DNA from: Beijerinckiaceae bacterium
GTDB taxonomy: Bacteria > Pseudomonadota > Alphaproteobacteria > Rhizobiales > Beijerinckiaceae
DNA: 64,000 nucleotides
Assembly (NCBI GenBank): GCA_027533425.1
Contig: JAPZUD010000005.1
Span: 62,001-126,000, forward strand
Reading direction: 5' to 3'
A program made the translations under genes and the position numbers. Shown in pieces: positions 53,609-62,168 of this stretch; positions within the stretch are counted from its first letter, which is position 1, and every line of letters begins with the position of its first letter. Below the pieces are notes generated by a model that saw only the letters and a list, made by a program, of their open reading frames with translations, did no database searches and had not been told where the DNA came from.

Positions 53609-54286
53609 ATGCTGAAGAGAATTCTTGTCGCTTTGGCCGTCCTGACCGCCGGGGGATCGGCAGCTTCCGCTGCGACTGTATCGATTGCGACGGCGAAGGT
53701 GAACCTGCGTGCCGGACCATCGACCACGTACCCCGTCGTGACGGTTGTGCCTCAAGGCGCCCGGATTCTGATGCAGGGTTGCGCAGCTGACTATGCCTGG
53801 TGCGATGTTGCCTTCGGGACATACCGGGGTTGGATTTCGGCCAGCTATCTTCAGGTGATCTTCCAGGGCAGACCCGTGGCCTTGACCCCCGCGCTTGCTC
53901 CCATTGTCGGGCTCACCGTGGTGGAGTTCAATCGCCTCTATTGGGACACCTACTACCCGGCCCAGCCGTGGTACGGATCGTGGTCAGCCTTTTATCGGCC
54001 GTATCCTCTCGGCGCCCCGCGGCTGAATTCCCGAAGCCTCGATGCGGCCTGCCTCGATGGCATTTGCACCGGAACACGCTCGGCAACAGGGATTTACGGC
54101 GGCTCGACCTTCCAGACCCGCCATTGCGCAGGCGGTGAATGCACCGCAACGCGTGAGACAACGGGGCGCTACGGCTACACCGCTTCCCGCGTCCGCTCCT
54201 GCAGCGCAGGCGACCGCTCCTGCTCCCTGACGCGCACTGGCCCCTTTGGTGGCGCAGCAACCAGGACACGGGCCTTCAACAGGTGA
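53609..54286 (+). CDS. SH3-domain secreted protein with Cys-rich repeats
   Basis: 225 aa. Signal peptide MLKRILVALAVLTAGGSAAS ending ...AATVS, then a bacterial SH3_3 domain (residues 25-90: KVNLRAGPSTTYPVVTVVPQ, DYAWCDVAFGTYRGWISASY). A Tyr/Trp/Pro-rich linker leads to three repeats of about 28 residues (CLDGICTGTRSATGIYGG, CAGGECTATRETTGRYGY, CSAGDRSCSLTRTGPFGG), each with two Cys. SH3 domains of this kind bind peptidoglycan. AGGGAG lies before ATG 53609. It is divergent from the two-component system and probably controlled by it. Confidence 0.85.
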   Translation: MLKRILVALAVLTAGGSAASAATVSIATAKVNLRAGPSTTYPVVTVVPQGARILMQGCAADYAWCDVAFGTYRGWISASYLQVIFQGRPVALTPALAPIVGLTVVEFNRLYWDTYYPAQPWYGSWSAFYRPYPLGAPRLNSRSLDAACLDGICTGTRSATGIYGGSTFQTRHCAGGECTATRETTGRYGYTASRVRSCSAGDRSCSLTRTGPFGGAATRTRAFNR

Positions 54287-54402
54287 TGTATTGAATAAAT
54301 AATCATCAATAGAAATGCATTTTTCTATTCGAAATCGGCCAGAATAATTCGCAACCTGACAGTTTGAAGATCTGCCAGATACAGAACGAAGGAGAAGCAA
54401 AC

Positions 54403-54753
54403 ATGGTTCGGACGATTTTCTCATCGGCGATTCTTGGCGCCATCACAATCATCGGGGGAATTTTTTCATCCGCCCCATCTGCACAGGCGCAGGCTATCGT
54501 TTACTGCACCGGCCCGGGTGTTCCCGTCGGCTGCGTTGTGCGCCCGGCGGCCCGTGCCAGGGTGATCTACTGCACCAGCCCTGGCGTTCCTGTCGGCTGT
54601 GTCGCACGCCCGGCAGCGCGCGCGAGGGTGATCTATTGCACGCGACCGGGATACCCCGTTGGCTGTGTCGACCGGGGTGCGCGCGGGGTTGGCGTTGCAC
54701 CTGGGGTCCCGGGCAACCGCGGTGGCCCGGTCAACCGTGTCGGTCGCTTCTGA
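54403..54753 (+). CDS. Small secreted protein with three Cys-containing tandem repeats
   Basis: 116 aa. A signal peptide (MVRTIFSSAILGAITIIGGI, cut after ...SAQAQ) is followed by three 22-residue repeats, V-I-Y-C-T-x-P-G-V-P-V-G-C-V type, ending ARPAARAR in the first two. The third is shorter and diverged. The gene has a 66-bp period (54496-54561, 54562-54627, 54628-54687). Each repeat carries two Cys spaced eight residues apart. AAGGAGAA sets ATG 54403. No known family; an extracellular or periplasmic structural peptide is a guess. Confidence 0.75.
   Translation: MVRTIFSSAILGAITIIGGIFSSAPSAQAQAIVYCTGPGVPVGCVVRPAARARVIYCTSPGVPVGCVARPAARARVIYCTRPGYPVGCVDRGARGVGVAPGVPGNRGGPVNRVGRF
54496..54687 (+). 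repeat. 66-bp tandem repeat, coding
   Basis: Three in-frame copies (two full, one partial) inside the small secreted protein gene; codons vary at third positions, showing age and selection for the protein. Confidence 0.85.
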
Positions 54754-54949
54754 CCTGGCGCGCCGATGCGGTTGCAACACGCGAATGGCATCGGCCTGGC
54801 AATCGTTTGCACGCGCTCAGAGTGAAGCGACCCTCAGGCAATACGGCATACCCGACAGCTCCATGGGTCGTTGCCTTAATGCACAAAACGAGAAGCAGAA
54901 CTGGCTGCTTCTTTCATAGAGAACCCAATATCACGGGGATAACAGTGAA

Positions 54950-55264
54950 ATGAAAAAGAGTCTCATCGTCGTCTTGACGCTAGCCACGATCGCTGTCTTG
55001 TCGACTTTCGGCGTCAATGCCCAGCAAACATCTGATGCCAACAGACAGAAAGTGGCAGAAAACTTTAAAAAGGCCGATGCCAACGGCGACGGCATGCTCA
55101 CCCGCGGCGAGTTTGAAAAGCTGATCCAGCTGAACGCTCAGGCCAACATTGGTCAAGCGGCGCAGATCGTCAGATTTGGCCGCTATGACATGGCCTTCAA
55201 CCGGGTTGATGCAGATCGCAATGGCCTGTTGACGCCGCAAGAGTTGCAAGCCCTTGCGAAATGA
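54950..55264 (+). CDS. Secreted EF-hand protein
   Basis: 104 aa. Signal peptide MKKSLIVVLTLATIAVLSTF ending ...GVNAQQ, then two EF-hand loops, DANGDGMLTRGEF (about residues 43-55) and DADRNGLLTPQEL (about 88-100), each with full loop ligands. It has the layout of small periplasmic EF-hand proteins found near transporters. It ends in ATGA, overlapping the membrane-fusion gene, so it is translated as part of the DevBCA operon. Confidence 0.88.
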   Translation: MKKSLIVVLTLATIAVLSTFGVNAQQTSDANRQKVAENFKKADANGDGMLTRGEFEKLIQLNAQANIGQAAQIVRFGRYDMAFNRVDADRNGLLTPQELQALAK

Positions 55265-56502
55265 CAATACGCGATCGAACCTCCGGGCAATCAGGCGCAG
55301 CCGAGGCCTTGCCTTTGCTTGACAATGGCAAGGATCGGTCTTCCTCGGAGGAAGCGCCCCGCTGGCGGCTGGTTTGGCCAATGCGGATCCTCGCGCTCGT
55401 TTTTGCCTTCCTTCTCGGTGGCGTTATCGGCCTCAATGTCCAGGGGCCCGTCATGCGCGTTGCCTTCGACTGGACCGGGCCCAAGCCAGGAAACGGATCC
55501 CGTGCGGTTCGGGTGCCGCCCGGAGAGCGCGTTGCTCCGATGGCGAAAGGTGATGTCGTCGCTCTCGGGAGGCTGCAACCTGCCGGCGGAATCGTCTCTG
55601 TCGCTCTGCCACAGGGAGCTGGCGATGCTCGCATTGACCGGATCCTCGTCGCAGAGGGCGACAAGGTGGCCAAGGGTGACGTGTTTGCTGTCCTGGACAG
55701 TCTTGCTCTGTACCAGTCCGCCCTGACAAGTGCCGAAAGCACCCTTGAGATCAGACGCGCGACACTTGCGCAGGCGAGGGTTCAGGTCGTGGCGACGGAA
55801 GCCGAGCTTCGCGCGCAGATCCGTGGCGCGGAAGCGACGCTTGCAAAGGCCGAGCGTGAACTGGAGCGGATGACCAGCCTGCTGGACCGCGGAGCAACGA
55901 CGCAGGCCATTCTTGAGAATGCCGAGCGGTCATACAACACTGGCCGTGCCGATCTCGAGCGTCTTCAGGCGTCATTGATGCGGTATCAACCCGGGCCGGA
56001 CGGCCAGCCGGTGGATATCGCTGTCGCACTCGCCAATCTATCCGCAGCGGAGGCTGCTGTTGCACAGGCCAGGAGTGATCTCGACCGCGCCAAGGTCCTT
56101 GCGCCTCAGGACGGCACGATCATCAAGGTGGCTGCGCGCGCGGGTGAACGCTCTCCTTCCGGCGGGCTTTTGCAGATGGGCAACACGGCCCGGATGGAAG
56201 CGGAACTGGAGGTCTTCCAGACCATGGTTCCGCAAGTCAGGGTCGGGCAGCGTGTTTCGCTCGTCTCACCTGTACTCGGGACGATGCCACTGACCGGAAC
56301 GGTTTCGCGCATCGGCACGCTCGTCGGACGGCAGAATGTCACGGCGGACGATCCGGCGGCCAATACCGATGCCCGCGTGCTGATCGTGACGGTCGGCCTT
56401 GACGAAGCGTCGAGCCTGCGCGCCGCGCGTTATGTCAATCTTGAGGTTGTGGCCCGGATCGCCATTGCGACCGACATGGCGGGCGGAGCAACCGGCCCAT
56501 GA
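55261..56502 (+). CDS. ABC exporter membrane fusion protein, DevB-like
   Basis: 413 aa. One N-terminal transmembrane helix (about 40-60), lipoyl-like VVALGRLQPAGGIVSVALPQ, coiled coil (about 150-230), then LAPQDGTIIKVAARAGERSP and a C-terminal VRVGQRVSLVSPVLGTMPLT barrel domain. This is the DevB/HlyD type used with DevC permeases for glycolipid or peptide export in cyanobacteria and other bacteria. It overlaps the EF-hand gene upstream and the permease gene downstream by 4 bp each. Confidence 0.88.
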   Translation: MTIRDRTSGQSGAAEALPLLDNGKDRSSSEEAPRWRLVWPMRILALVFAFLLGGVIGLNVQGPVMRVAFDWTGPKPGNGSRAVRVPPGERVAPMAKGDVVALGRLQPAGGIVSVALPQGAGDARIDRILVAEGDKVAKGDVFAVLDSLALYQSALTSAESTLEIRRATLAQARVQVVATEAELRAQIRGAEATLAKAERELERMTSLLDRGATTQAILENAERSYNTGRADLERLQASLMRYQPGPDGQPVDIAVALANLSAAEAAVAQARSDLDRAKVLAPQDGTIIKVAARAGERSPSGGLLQMGNTARMEAELEVFQTMVPQVRVGQRVSLVSPVLGTMPLTGTVSRIGTLVGRQNVTADDPAANTDARVLIVTVGLDEASSLRAARYVNLEVVARIAIATDMAGGATGP

Positions 56503-57677
56503 CAGCCTTCCTCACGCGCCTCCTCGGCCGATTGCCTGTCGGGTATCTGCAACTGACGCATAACAGGGGCAGGCTGCTGGCCGCATTGGCGGGTGTGGCC
56601 TTCGCCAATGTCCTTGTCTTTGTTCAACTGGGCCTTGCCGGAGCGATGGCGGAATCCGTGGCCATTCCCTACCGGCTGTTCAAGCCGGATCTTCTCATCA
56701 TGTCGCCCGCCGAATCGGAGGTGTTGTCCGATGCGGCGACACTCCCAAGGCAGAGACTCTACCAGGCCATGGCCCACTTGGACGTCAAAGGCGGCACATC
56801 CATCTACATGGCCCGTGCGACCTGGATCTCGGGCCGGAATGCGTCCTCGTCCATCCAGTTCTTCGGCCTCGCGCCGGATGCCACGCCGTTCTTTCATGAC
56901 GCGCTCGCCGCGCCCCTTGTCAGCTTGTCCCTGCCCGATACGGCGCTTGTCGACACGTTGACCCGTTTTGTCGACATGCGAGGCTATGCCAAGGCGCATG
57001 CCGAGGCCCCGGTATCCTTTGAATTCCAGAATCGCCAGCTTGGCGCCGTCGGCACGGTTTCGATCGGCGGCGGGTTCGGTGGCGACGGCGTCTTTCTTGT
57101 CTCGGATCAGACCTTCTTCCGTCTTTTTCCGAAACGCAGTTCCGCCACGCCCAGCCATATCCTTCTGGCGCTCGCTCCGGGCGCCGATCCAACGCGGGTC
57201 GCGGCCGAACTCGCGCTTCTCTATCCGCCGGATACGGTCCGGATCCGCACTGTCACTCAGGCGACAGGACAGGAAATCCGCCACCAGATGACCAAGCGCC
57301 CGACCGGTCTCGTCTTCGCCTTTGGTGTGCTGATCGGAGTCATTGTGGGCATCGTGATCGCCTATCAGGTCCTGTCGGCTGATGTCGCTGACCATGTCCG
57401 CGAGTATGCAACCTTCAAGGCCATGGGGTTCAGGCAACGGTTTTTCGTCGGCATCATCCTGGAGGAAGCGGTCATTCTTGCCGCAATCGGCTTCTGGCCC
57501 GGGCTGGCCTTTTCCCAGCTGTTCTACCAGACGCTCGCGTCGCTGACGAACATTCCGATCTTCATGACGCCGGAACGGGCTGTCGCGGTCTTCTTCGGGA
57601 CGATCATCGCCTGCTCGGTGTCCGGCATCCTGGCGATGCGCAAGCTCGCCGCCGCCGAGCCGGCCGAACTGTTCTGA
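56499..57677 (+). CDS. ABC exporter permease, DevC/FtsX-like
   Basis: 392 aa. First helix LLAALAGVAFANVLVFVQLG (about 28-48), a large periplasmic loop (about 50-260, with MSPAESEVLSDAATLPR), then three C-terminal helices (VFAFGVLIGVIVGIVIAYQV, ILEEAVILAAIGFWPGLAFS, AVFFGTIIACSVSGILAMRK). This MacB/FtsX topology is standard for DevC. It overlaps the DevB gene by 4 bp, and the ATPase gene begins 7 bp downstream. Confidence 0.9.
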   Translation: MTAFLTRLLGRLPVGYLQLTHNRGRLLAALAGVAFANVLVFVQLGLAGAMAESVAIPYRLFKPDLLIMSPAESEVLSDAATLPRQRLYQAMAHLDVKGGTSIYMARATWISGRNASSSIQFFGLAPDATPFFHDALAAPLVSLSLPDTALVDTLTRFVDMRGYAKAHAEAPVSFEFQNRQLGAVGTVSIGGGFGGDGVFLVSDQTFFRLFPKRSSATPSHILLALAPGADPTRVAAELALLYPPDTVRIRTVTQATGQEIRHQMTKRPTGLVFAFGVLIGVIVGIVIAYQVLSADVADHVREYATFKAMGFRQRFFVGIILEEAVILAAIGFWPGLAFSQLFYQTLASLTNIPIFMTPERAVAVFFGTIIACSVSGILAMRKLAAAEPAELF

Positions 57678-57684
57678 GCGCTTG

Positions 57685-58380
57685 ATGACCGACGCAGCGA
57701 TCTCCGTTTCGGGTCTCGACCACTTTTTCGGCGAGGGTGAAGCCCGGAAGCAGGCCTTGTTCGATGTCAATCTCGAGGTTGCCCGGGGATCGCTGACCAT
57801 CCTGATGGGACCATCGGGTTCGGGAAAAACCACCCTCCTGACCCTCATGGGCTGTTTGCGCGCTGTGCAGGCCGGCAGGATCCGGCTGCTGGATCAGGAC
57901 CTGTCGACCTCCGATGAATCCCGCCGGATCGACATGCGTCGGCGCCTCGGCTTCATCTTCCAGGCGCACAACCTGCATGACAGCCTGACGGCACGGCAGA
58001 ATGTGATGATGGGCTTGCAGGTCCATGGTCGTGGCGATCCGACGAGGCAGTCCCGCGCTGTCGATCACCTTCTCAAGGTGCTGGGGCTCGGCGAGCGACT
58101 GGACTATTTCCCGGCGAACCTCTCGGGGGGGCAGAAGCAGCGCGTGGCCATCGCGCGGGCCCTCGTCTCGAACCCGGATGTCATTTTTGCCGACGAGCCC
58201 ACCGCAGCGCTCGACGCAGAGAGCGGCCTCGCGGCCGTGCAGCTGTTCAAGGATCTGGGCCGCGCCCGGGGCACCACCACCGTGATGGTCACCCATGACC
58301 CGCGCATCCTCGATCTGGCGGATCGGATCGTGACCCTGGAGGATGGCCGGATCGTCAATTCTCGTCACATGCGCGCATGA
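57685..58380 (+). CDS. ABC exporter ATPase, DevA-like
   Basis: 231 aa, LolD/MacB-type ATPase. Walker A LMGPSGSGKTTLLTLMG, Q-loop IFQAHNLHDSLTARQNV, signature LSGGQKQRVAIARALVS, Walker B VIFADEPTAALD and VTHDPRILDLADRI. ATG 57685 is chosen over the in-frame TTG 57682. Completes the EF-hand-DevB-DevC-DevA operon. The substrate is unknown. Confidence 0.93.
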   Translation: MTDAAISVSGLDHFFGEGEARKQALFDVNLEVARGSLTILMGPSGSGKTTLLTLMGCLRAVQAGRIRLLDQDLSTSDESRRIDMRRRLGFIFQAHNLHDSLTARQNVMMGLQVHGRGDPTRQSRAVDHLLKVLGLGERLDYFPANLSGGQKQRVAIARALVSNPDVIFADEPTAALDAESGLAAVQLFKDLGRARGTTTVMVTHDPRILDLADRIVTLEDGRIVNSRHMRA

Positions 58381-58471
58381 AGGGGTCGGGGGCGGCATGT
58401 CATTCGGTGAAGCAATGGTGCCCTGTGCGGGGTGTCCGCGGCGAGGCGCCCATACGTGAAAGGGGCTTTTC

Positions 58472-59851
58472 GTGATCACCGTAAGGATATGCCGGACCAA
58501 CGCTGGCCCAATGGTTGCCGCGTTCATTCTCACATTCGAAGGAGGATTTTCGGGTTTCGCCTCGGCTCAGGTCTATCCTTGGCTCAGGGCGCGTTCTGTG
58601 GGCATGCCGCGCTTGGCCATCTGCCACTTTGCTGCCAATTCAGACGCTTTCTTCCGAATACCCTCTGGCGTCGGATTGCCCATGCCGGACAGCGTAGCAC
58701 CTGCCACGTCGTTGAAACCGACATCGCCCAAGGCCTCGAAGGATGATGAGGACGAGGTTGACGATGATGAAGAAGCCGATCCCCCGGTTCGAAACTTCGT
58801 CGCGCTCCGTGCAAGCAGTCTTCAGAGCGGGCCGTGCTATCGCCTTTCCGCCGGCATGGCGTCATCCGTCACGCTGAGCGACGGGACGGCGAGTTCAGGG
58901 CGTTTCAAACCCGACGGGCGGCAATCCTCGCAGAGTGAAATCCGCGCAACGATCGGTCTTCAAAGCCTCGAGGAAACAGAAATCGGCCGGGTACGGACCG
59001 CCTTCGAGCTGGAATTGAACCGGGTCAACGGCGAAACCACTGCTTCTGTCAGTTCGATCTGGGCGAGTGCCGGCCCTTTGACCTTCGGGTTGAAGGGATC
59101 GAATTTTGACTATTGGGCCGGAGACGAATTTGGCTTCAAGGCGACGGCGCCCTCGGCAAGTACAGTCTTGGCCTCGTTGGCCTTCCGCCTCAGCGAGTCA
59201 GGCACACTGACCGCTAGCGCCGAGGCCCAGGATGCACGCTGGTTGAGCGATTCTGGATATTCCAAGAATCCGCTGCCAGATCTTATCACACGCTGGCGTT
59301 ACGAGGTCGAGGGCACGACGCTGCATCTGGGGATGGCGTTCCGCGCCCTCAGCCTCGTTCAGCCCACGTCCATCCGGCGCTTCGGCTTTGCCGGGACTGC
59401 GGCGATCCAGCGTGACGTGACTGGCTTCGGCGTGAACGACTACTGGCTTGCACAGGTGACCTATGCCGATACAGCACCGGGCTATCTCGGCATTGCCCAG
59501 CCCGGAGGCTTGTTGCGGTTCACCTTGCCGCGCAATCTTCCGGTACTTCTGCTTGAAACCATGAAAGGCTGGACAGCGGCGATCGCCTACAGCCATGGCT
59601 GGAGCGAGACCTGGCGCTTCAATGCCTTTGCGACATTCGCGGATCTGAAAGTCCCCGAAATTCCCCAACGTCGCAGCATTCAGGTTGGGCGCGCCGCTGC
59701 CAATCTGGTCTGGACCCCCGTCAAAGGTCTCGATCTGACGTGGGAGCTGGGAGCAGGTCGCGTTTACTCCATCGACAAGCTGTTTGGGCCGGCGAATTAC
59801 CCCAAGGGGCCCAGCTACACCGCTCAATTCGCAATCTCGCGGAAATACTGA
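58472..59851 (+). CDS. Porin, Porin_2-like
   Basis: 459 aa. Start GTG 58472 with AAAGGGG upstream. A weak N-terminal hydrophobic region (residues 12-32, ending FASAQ) is followed by an Asp/Glu-rich linker (KASKDDEDEVDDDEEADPP) and then alternating beta-strands with a C-terminal aromatic end (AQFAISRKY). The layout is that of Porin_2 proteins of Rhizobiales-type bacteria: an early Cys (SGPCYRLSAGM), amphipathic strands such as TAFELELNRVNGETTASVSS, and a Tyr at the C-terminus region. Gap of 91 bp from the DevA gene and 11 bp to the channel gene. Confidence 0.7.
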   Translation: MITVRICRTNAGPMVAAFILTFEGGFSGFASAQVYPWLRARSVGMPRLAICHFAANSDAFFRIPSGVGLPMPDSVAPATSLKPTSPKASKDDEDEVDDDEEADPPVRNFVALRASSLQSGPCYRLSAGMASSVTLSDGTASSGRFKPDGRQSSQSEIRATIGLQSLEETEIGRVRTAFELELNRVNGETTASVSSIWASAGPLTFGLKGSNFDYWAGDEFGFKATAPSASTVLASLAFRLSESGTLTASAEAQDARWLSDSGYSKNPLPDLITRWRYEVEGTTLHLGMAFRALSLVQPTSIRRFGFAGTAAIQRDVTGFGVNDYWLAQVTYADTAPGYLGIAQPGGLLRFTLPRNLPVLLLETMKGWTAAIAYSHGWSETWRFNAFATFADLKVPEIPQRRSIQVGRAAANLVWTPVKGLDLTWELGAGRVYSIDKLFGPANYPKGPSYTAQFAISRKY

Positions 59852-59862
59852 TCGGGGCTCCA

Positions 59863-61722
59863 ATGGCACAGCTTCAAACCACGTCAGGACATGCTCCGGC
59901 TTCCCCGTTTGACCTTTTTGACAACGCCATGGCGACATTGGCTGCCGAGGGCGAGAAGACCTTGCTGGCCTTGCCGGGCGCTGTGAGCGATTCAATCGTG
60001 GCTCTTGGTCGGGTCCCGGTGACGGACACGTCCCTGCTCGTGCAGTGTCTGGTGGTCGCAAGTGCCATGCTGGGATTGCATGCACTCACGCGTCGGCTGG
60101 GTGGCAGGTTCTGGCAAAACGCATTGCTGCACCCTGTCCCGGTTTTCGCTTTGTTTCGGCAGCTTGCAATTGATGCCCTTGCCCTTGTCGCTGCTGCGGT
60201 GATCGGACGCCTGCTCCTGGTGCAATGGCTGGGATTGCCCGCCGGCGCGTCACTGTTTCCTGTCGAAATGGCGGCGGCGCTGGTGCGCTGGCTCTTCGTC
60301 CTGACCGTTTTGCGCATCTTCTTCCAACCCGATGCGCCGTCGCTTCGGCTGGTCAGCGTGGATGATGCCGGTGCCCGTTTCGTCATGTGGCGGGCACGCT
60401 GGGTTCTCGCCTTCGGTCTTGCGCATGCCGTGCTCCTGGGGGCATGGCTGCGGGAAGGCGTGTCGGCTGAGAAGGCCCGAGCGCTGAGCGTTCTCGTGGC
60501 CATGATCATGATGTTTGCCGGTTTTCAGACCTTCCGCCGGTTGCGCGCGCATGGCCTTGGATCCATGCAGATAACACTGGCTTGCTGCATTTTCGCAGCG
60601 CTGACCGGGTTATGGATCTGGGGTGCCTTTGTTGGCGAGACCGATTTGTTCCGCGGTGCGATCGGATCGCTTTCGATCGTGATCCTTGCCCTGGTTCTCG
60701 ATCGTGTTCTTGCCTTGAGCATCCGCACCTCGCGCAGGCCCTCGGTTATGCGACGCCTTTTTGTCATTCGCGCTCTGGTCGATGCGGTTGCTGTCGCGCT
60801 GATCCTGCGCATTCTGATCGAGTTTTGGTTCAGTGGCTTTCCGGGCCTGTTCGGCTCACCGGGTTGGTCGGATTTTGCCCGGCGTTTCTCGCTCGCATCG
60901 GTCCTGGTCGTTCTGGGCCTGTGGGTGTCGGCGCTCATCCACGTCTGGGTTGATGCGCGTTTGCTCCCGGGTGGCCATGGACACGCCGCTCAAGAGAACA
61001 CGGCGCTGCGCGCTCGACTTGCCACCGTCCTCCCGATCGTCCGCTTTGGCGCGATCACGATCATCATGCTGGTGGTCGCGCTCATGGCGCTATCGATCAT
61101 CGGCGTCGATATTACGCCATTGATCGCGGGAGCCGGCATTGTGGGGCTCGCGATCAGCCTCGGTTCGCAAACGTTGGCCAAAGACATCGTGTCCGGTCTG
61201 TTTTACATGTTCGAGGATGTCTTCCGGCTCGGAGAGACGATCGAGTCAAGCGGACGGCAAGGTCGCCTCGAGGCCATAGGGACGCGCTCTGTTCGCCTGC
61301 GTGACGAGACCGGCAGGGTCCACACGATCCCCTTTGGTGATCTTGGCGCCATTACCAACCATAGCCGGCGCTTGATGTCATGCCGGATAACGATCGATTT
61401 CCACATGGGCGTGGAACCGGAACAGCTCACAACCCTTGCACTCGCCATCGGCCATGCCCTGCATAGCGAGAAACCGCTCCAGGCCGGACTTGTTGGCGAT
61501 ATCCAGATCACGAGTAGCCCGTTGCGAGCGGGGGGCGGTGATCAGCAGATTTGTGCAACCTTCCAGATTGATGCCGGTCGGGCCCAACAGGCCGACGCGC
61601 TTGCAAAACGGCTGGTCGAAGGTGAATTGATGGATGCCGGTTTCACAGGGGAAAACGTGAGCATCACCGCCGAAGTTCTTGATGCTTCAATCGCCTCAAG
61701 TGTTCCGGCCGCACCGCCATGA
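59863..61722 (+). CDS. Large MscS-family mechanosensitive channel
   Basis: 619 aa. Many hydrophobic helices in residues 60-460; the MscS core follows: pore helix AGAGIVGLAISLGSQTLAKD, then IVSGLFYMFEDVFRLGETIE, the beta domain GRLEAIGTRSVRLRDETGRV and HTIPFGDLGAITNHSRR, and a C-terminal alpha-beta region. Larger than MscS (286 aa), like YbiO/YnaI-type members. ATG 59863 is chosen since the upstream open frame lies inside the porin gene. Both envelope genes are probably co-expressed. It would open under membrane tension. Confidence 0.93.
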   Translation: MAQLQTTSGHAPASPFDLFDNAMATLAAEGEKTLLALPGAVSDSIVALGRVPVTDTSLLVQCLVVASAMLGLHALTRRLGGRFWQNALLHPVPVFALFRQLAIDALALVAAAVIGRLLLVQWLGLPAGASLFPVEMAAALVRWLFVLTVLRIFFQPDAPSLRLVSVDDAGARFVMWRARWVLAFGLAHAVLLGAWLREGVSAEKARALSVLVAMIMMFAGFQTFRRLRAHGLGSMQITLACCIFAALTGLWIWGAFVGETDLFRGAIGSLSIVILALVLDRVLALSIRTSRRPSVMRRLFVIRALVDAVAVALILRILIEFWFSGFPGLFGSPGWSDFARRFSLASVLVVLGLWVSALIHVWVDARLLPGGHGHAAQENTALRARLATVLPIVRFGAITIIMLVVALMALSIIGVDITPLIAGAGIVGLAISLGSQTLAKDIVSGLFYMFEDVFRLGETIESSGRQGRLEAIGTRSVRLRDETGRVHTIPFGDLGAITNHSRRLMSCRITIDFHMGVEPEQLTTLALAIGHALHSEKPLQAGLVGDIQITSSPLRAGGGDQQICATFQIDAGRAQQADALAKRLVEGELMDAGFTGENVSITAEVLDASIASSVPAAPP

Positions 61723-62168
61723 CGATAACAAATTTGGCCTGCTGCCGGCTGCATGAACGGAAGAGCACCGATTTGTTTGGATACCGGTGAATGTCCGGTT
61801 TCGGAGATCGACGATGCAACGCTGAACGACCGCAATGGATGCGCGAAGCTGCCCTTACGAAAAACGACGTAGCGTATCGGAACGCTCATCAAGATCGTTT
61901 TGGGCAACCGGCCTATCGGGATCAATACAACCGAGCACGAAGGCCTAGAGCGTGGCCCGGATCATGGCAATGCTCGGGCAAATTCGTTGCGCCCCTTGGG
62001 TGGACTCCTGATGAGGCTTAATGTGATCAATATATTTTTAATAACCTGCTTTCATCGAAGGATATCAATATTCTTCGATCTTCGATTTTTTTGCACGCCC
62101 ATCAATGTTGATTAATGATCATCATCTATCAATGGCTTACGGTCGAACCAGTAATGGGATTTCATAAG
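61723..62168. other. Intergenic region
   Basis: About 440 bp. The left part has gene-like base composition but no supported reading frame. From about 62020 it is AT-rich and contains the terminator candidate at 62054-62092. Confidence 0.45.
62054..62092 (+). terminator. Terminator candidate
   Basis: ATCGAAG (62054-62060) can pair with CTTCGAT at 62073-62079 or with a second CTTCGAT at 62080-62086, the latter running into seven Ts. It lies about 330 bp after the channel gene. Confidence 0.5.

Noticed and set aside
61791-62021. A 76-codon open frame between the channel and TPR genes
   Set aside because: Arg/Trp-rich shadow-type composition, no ribosome site and no similarity I could recognise.
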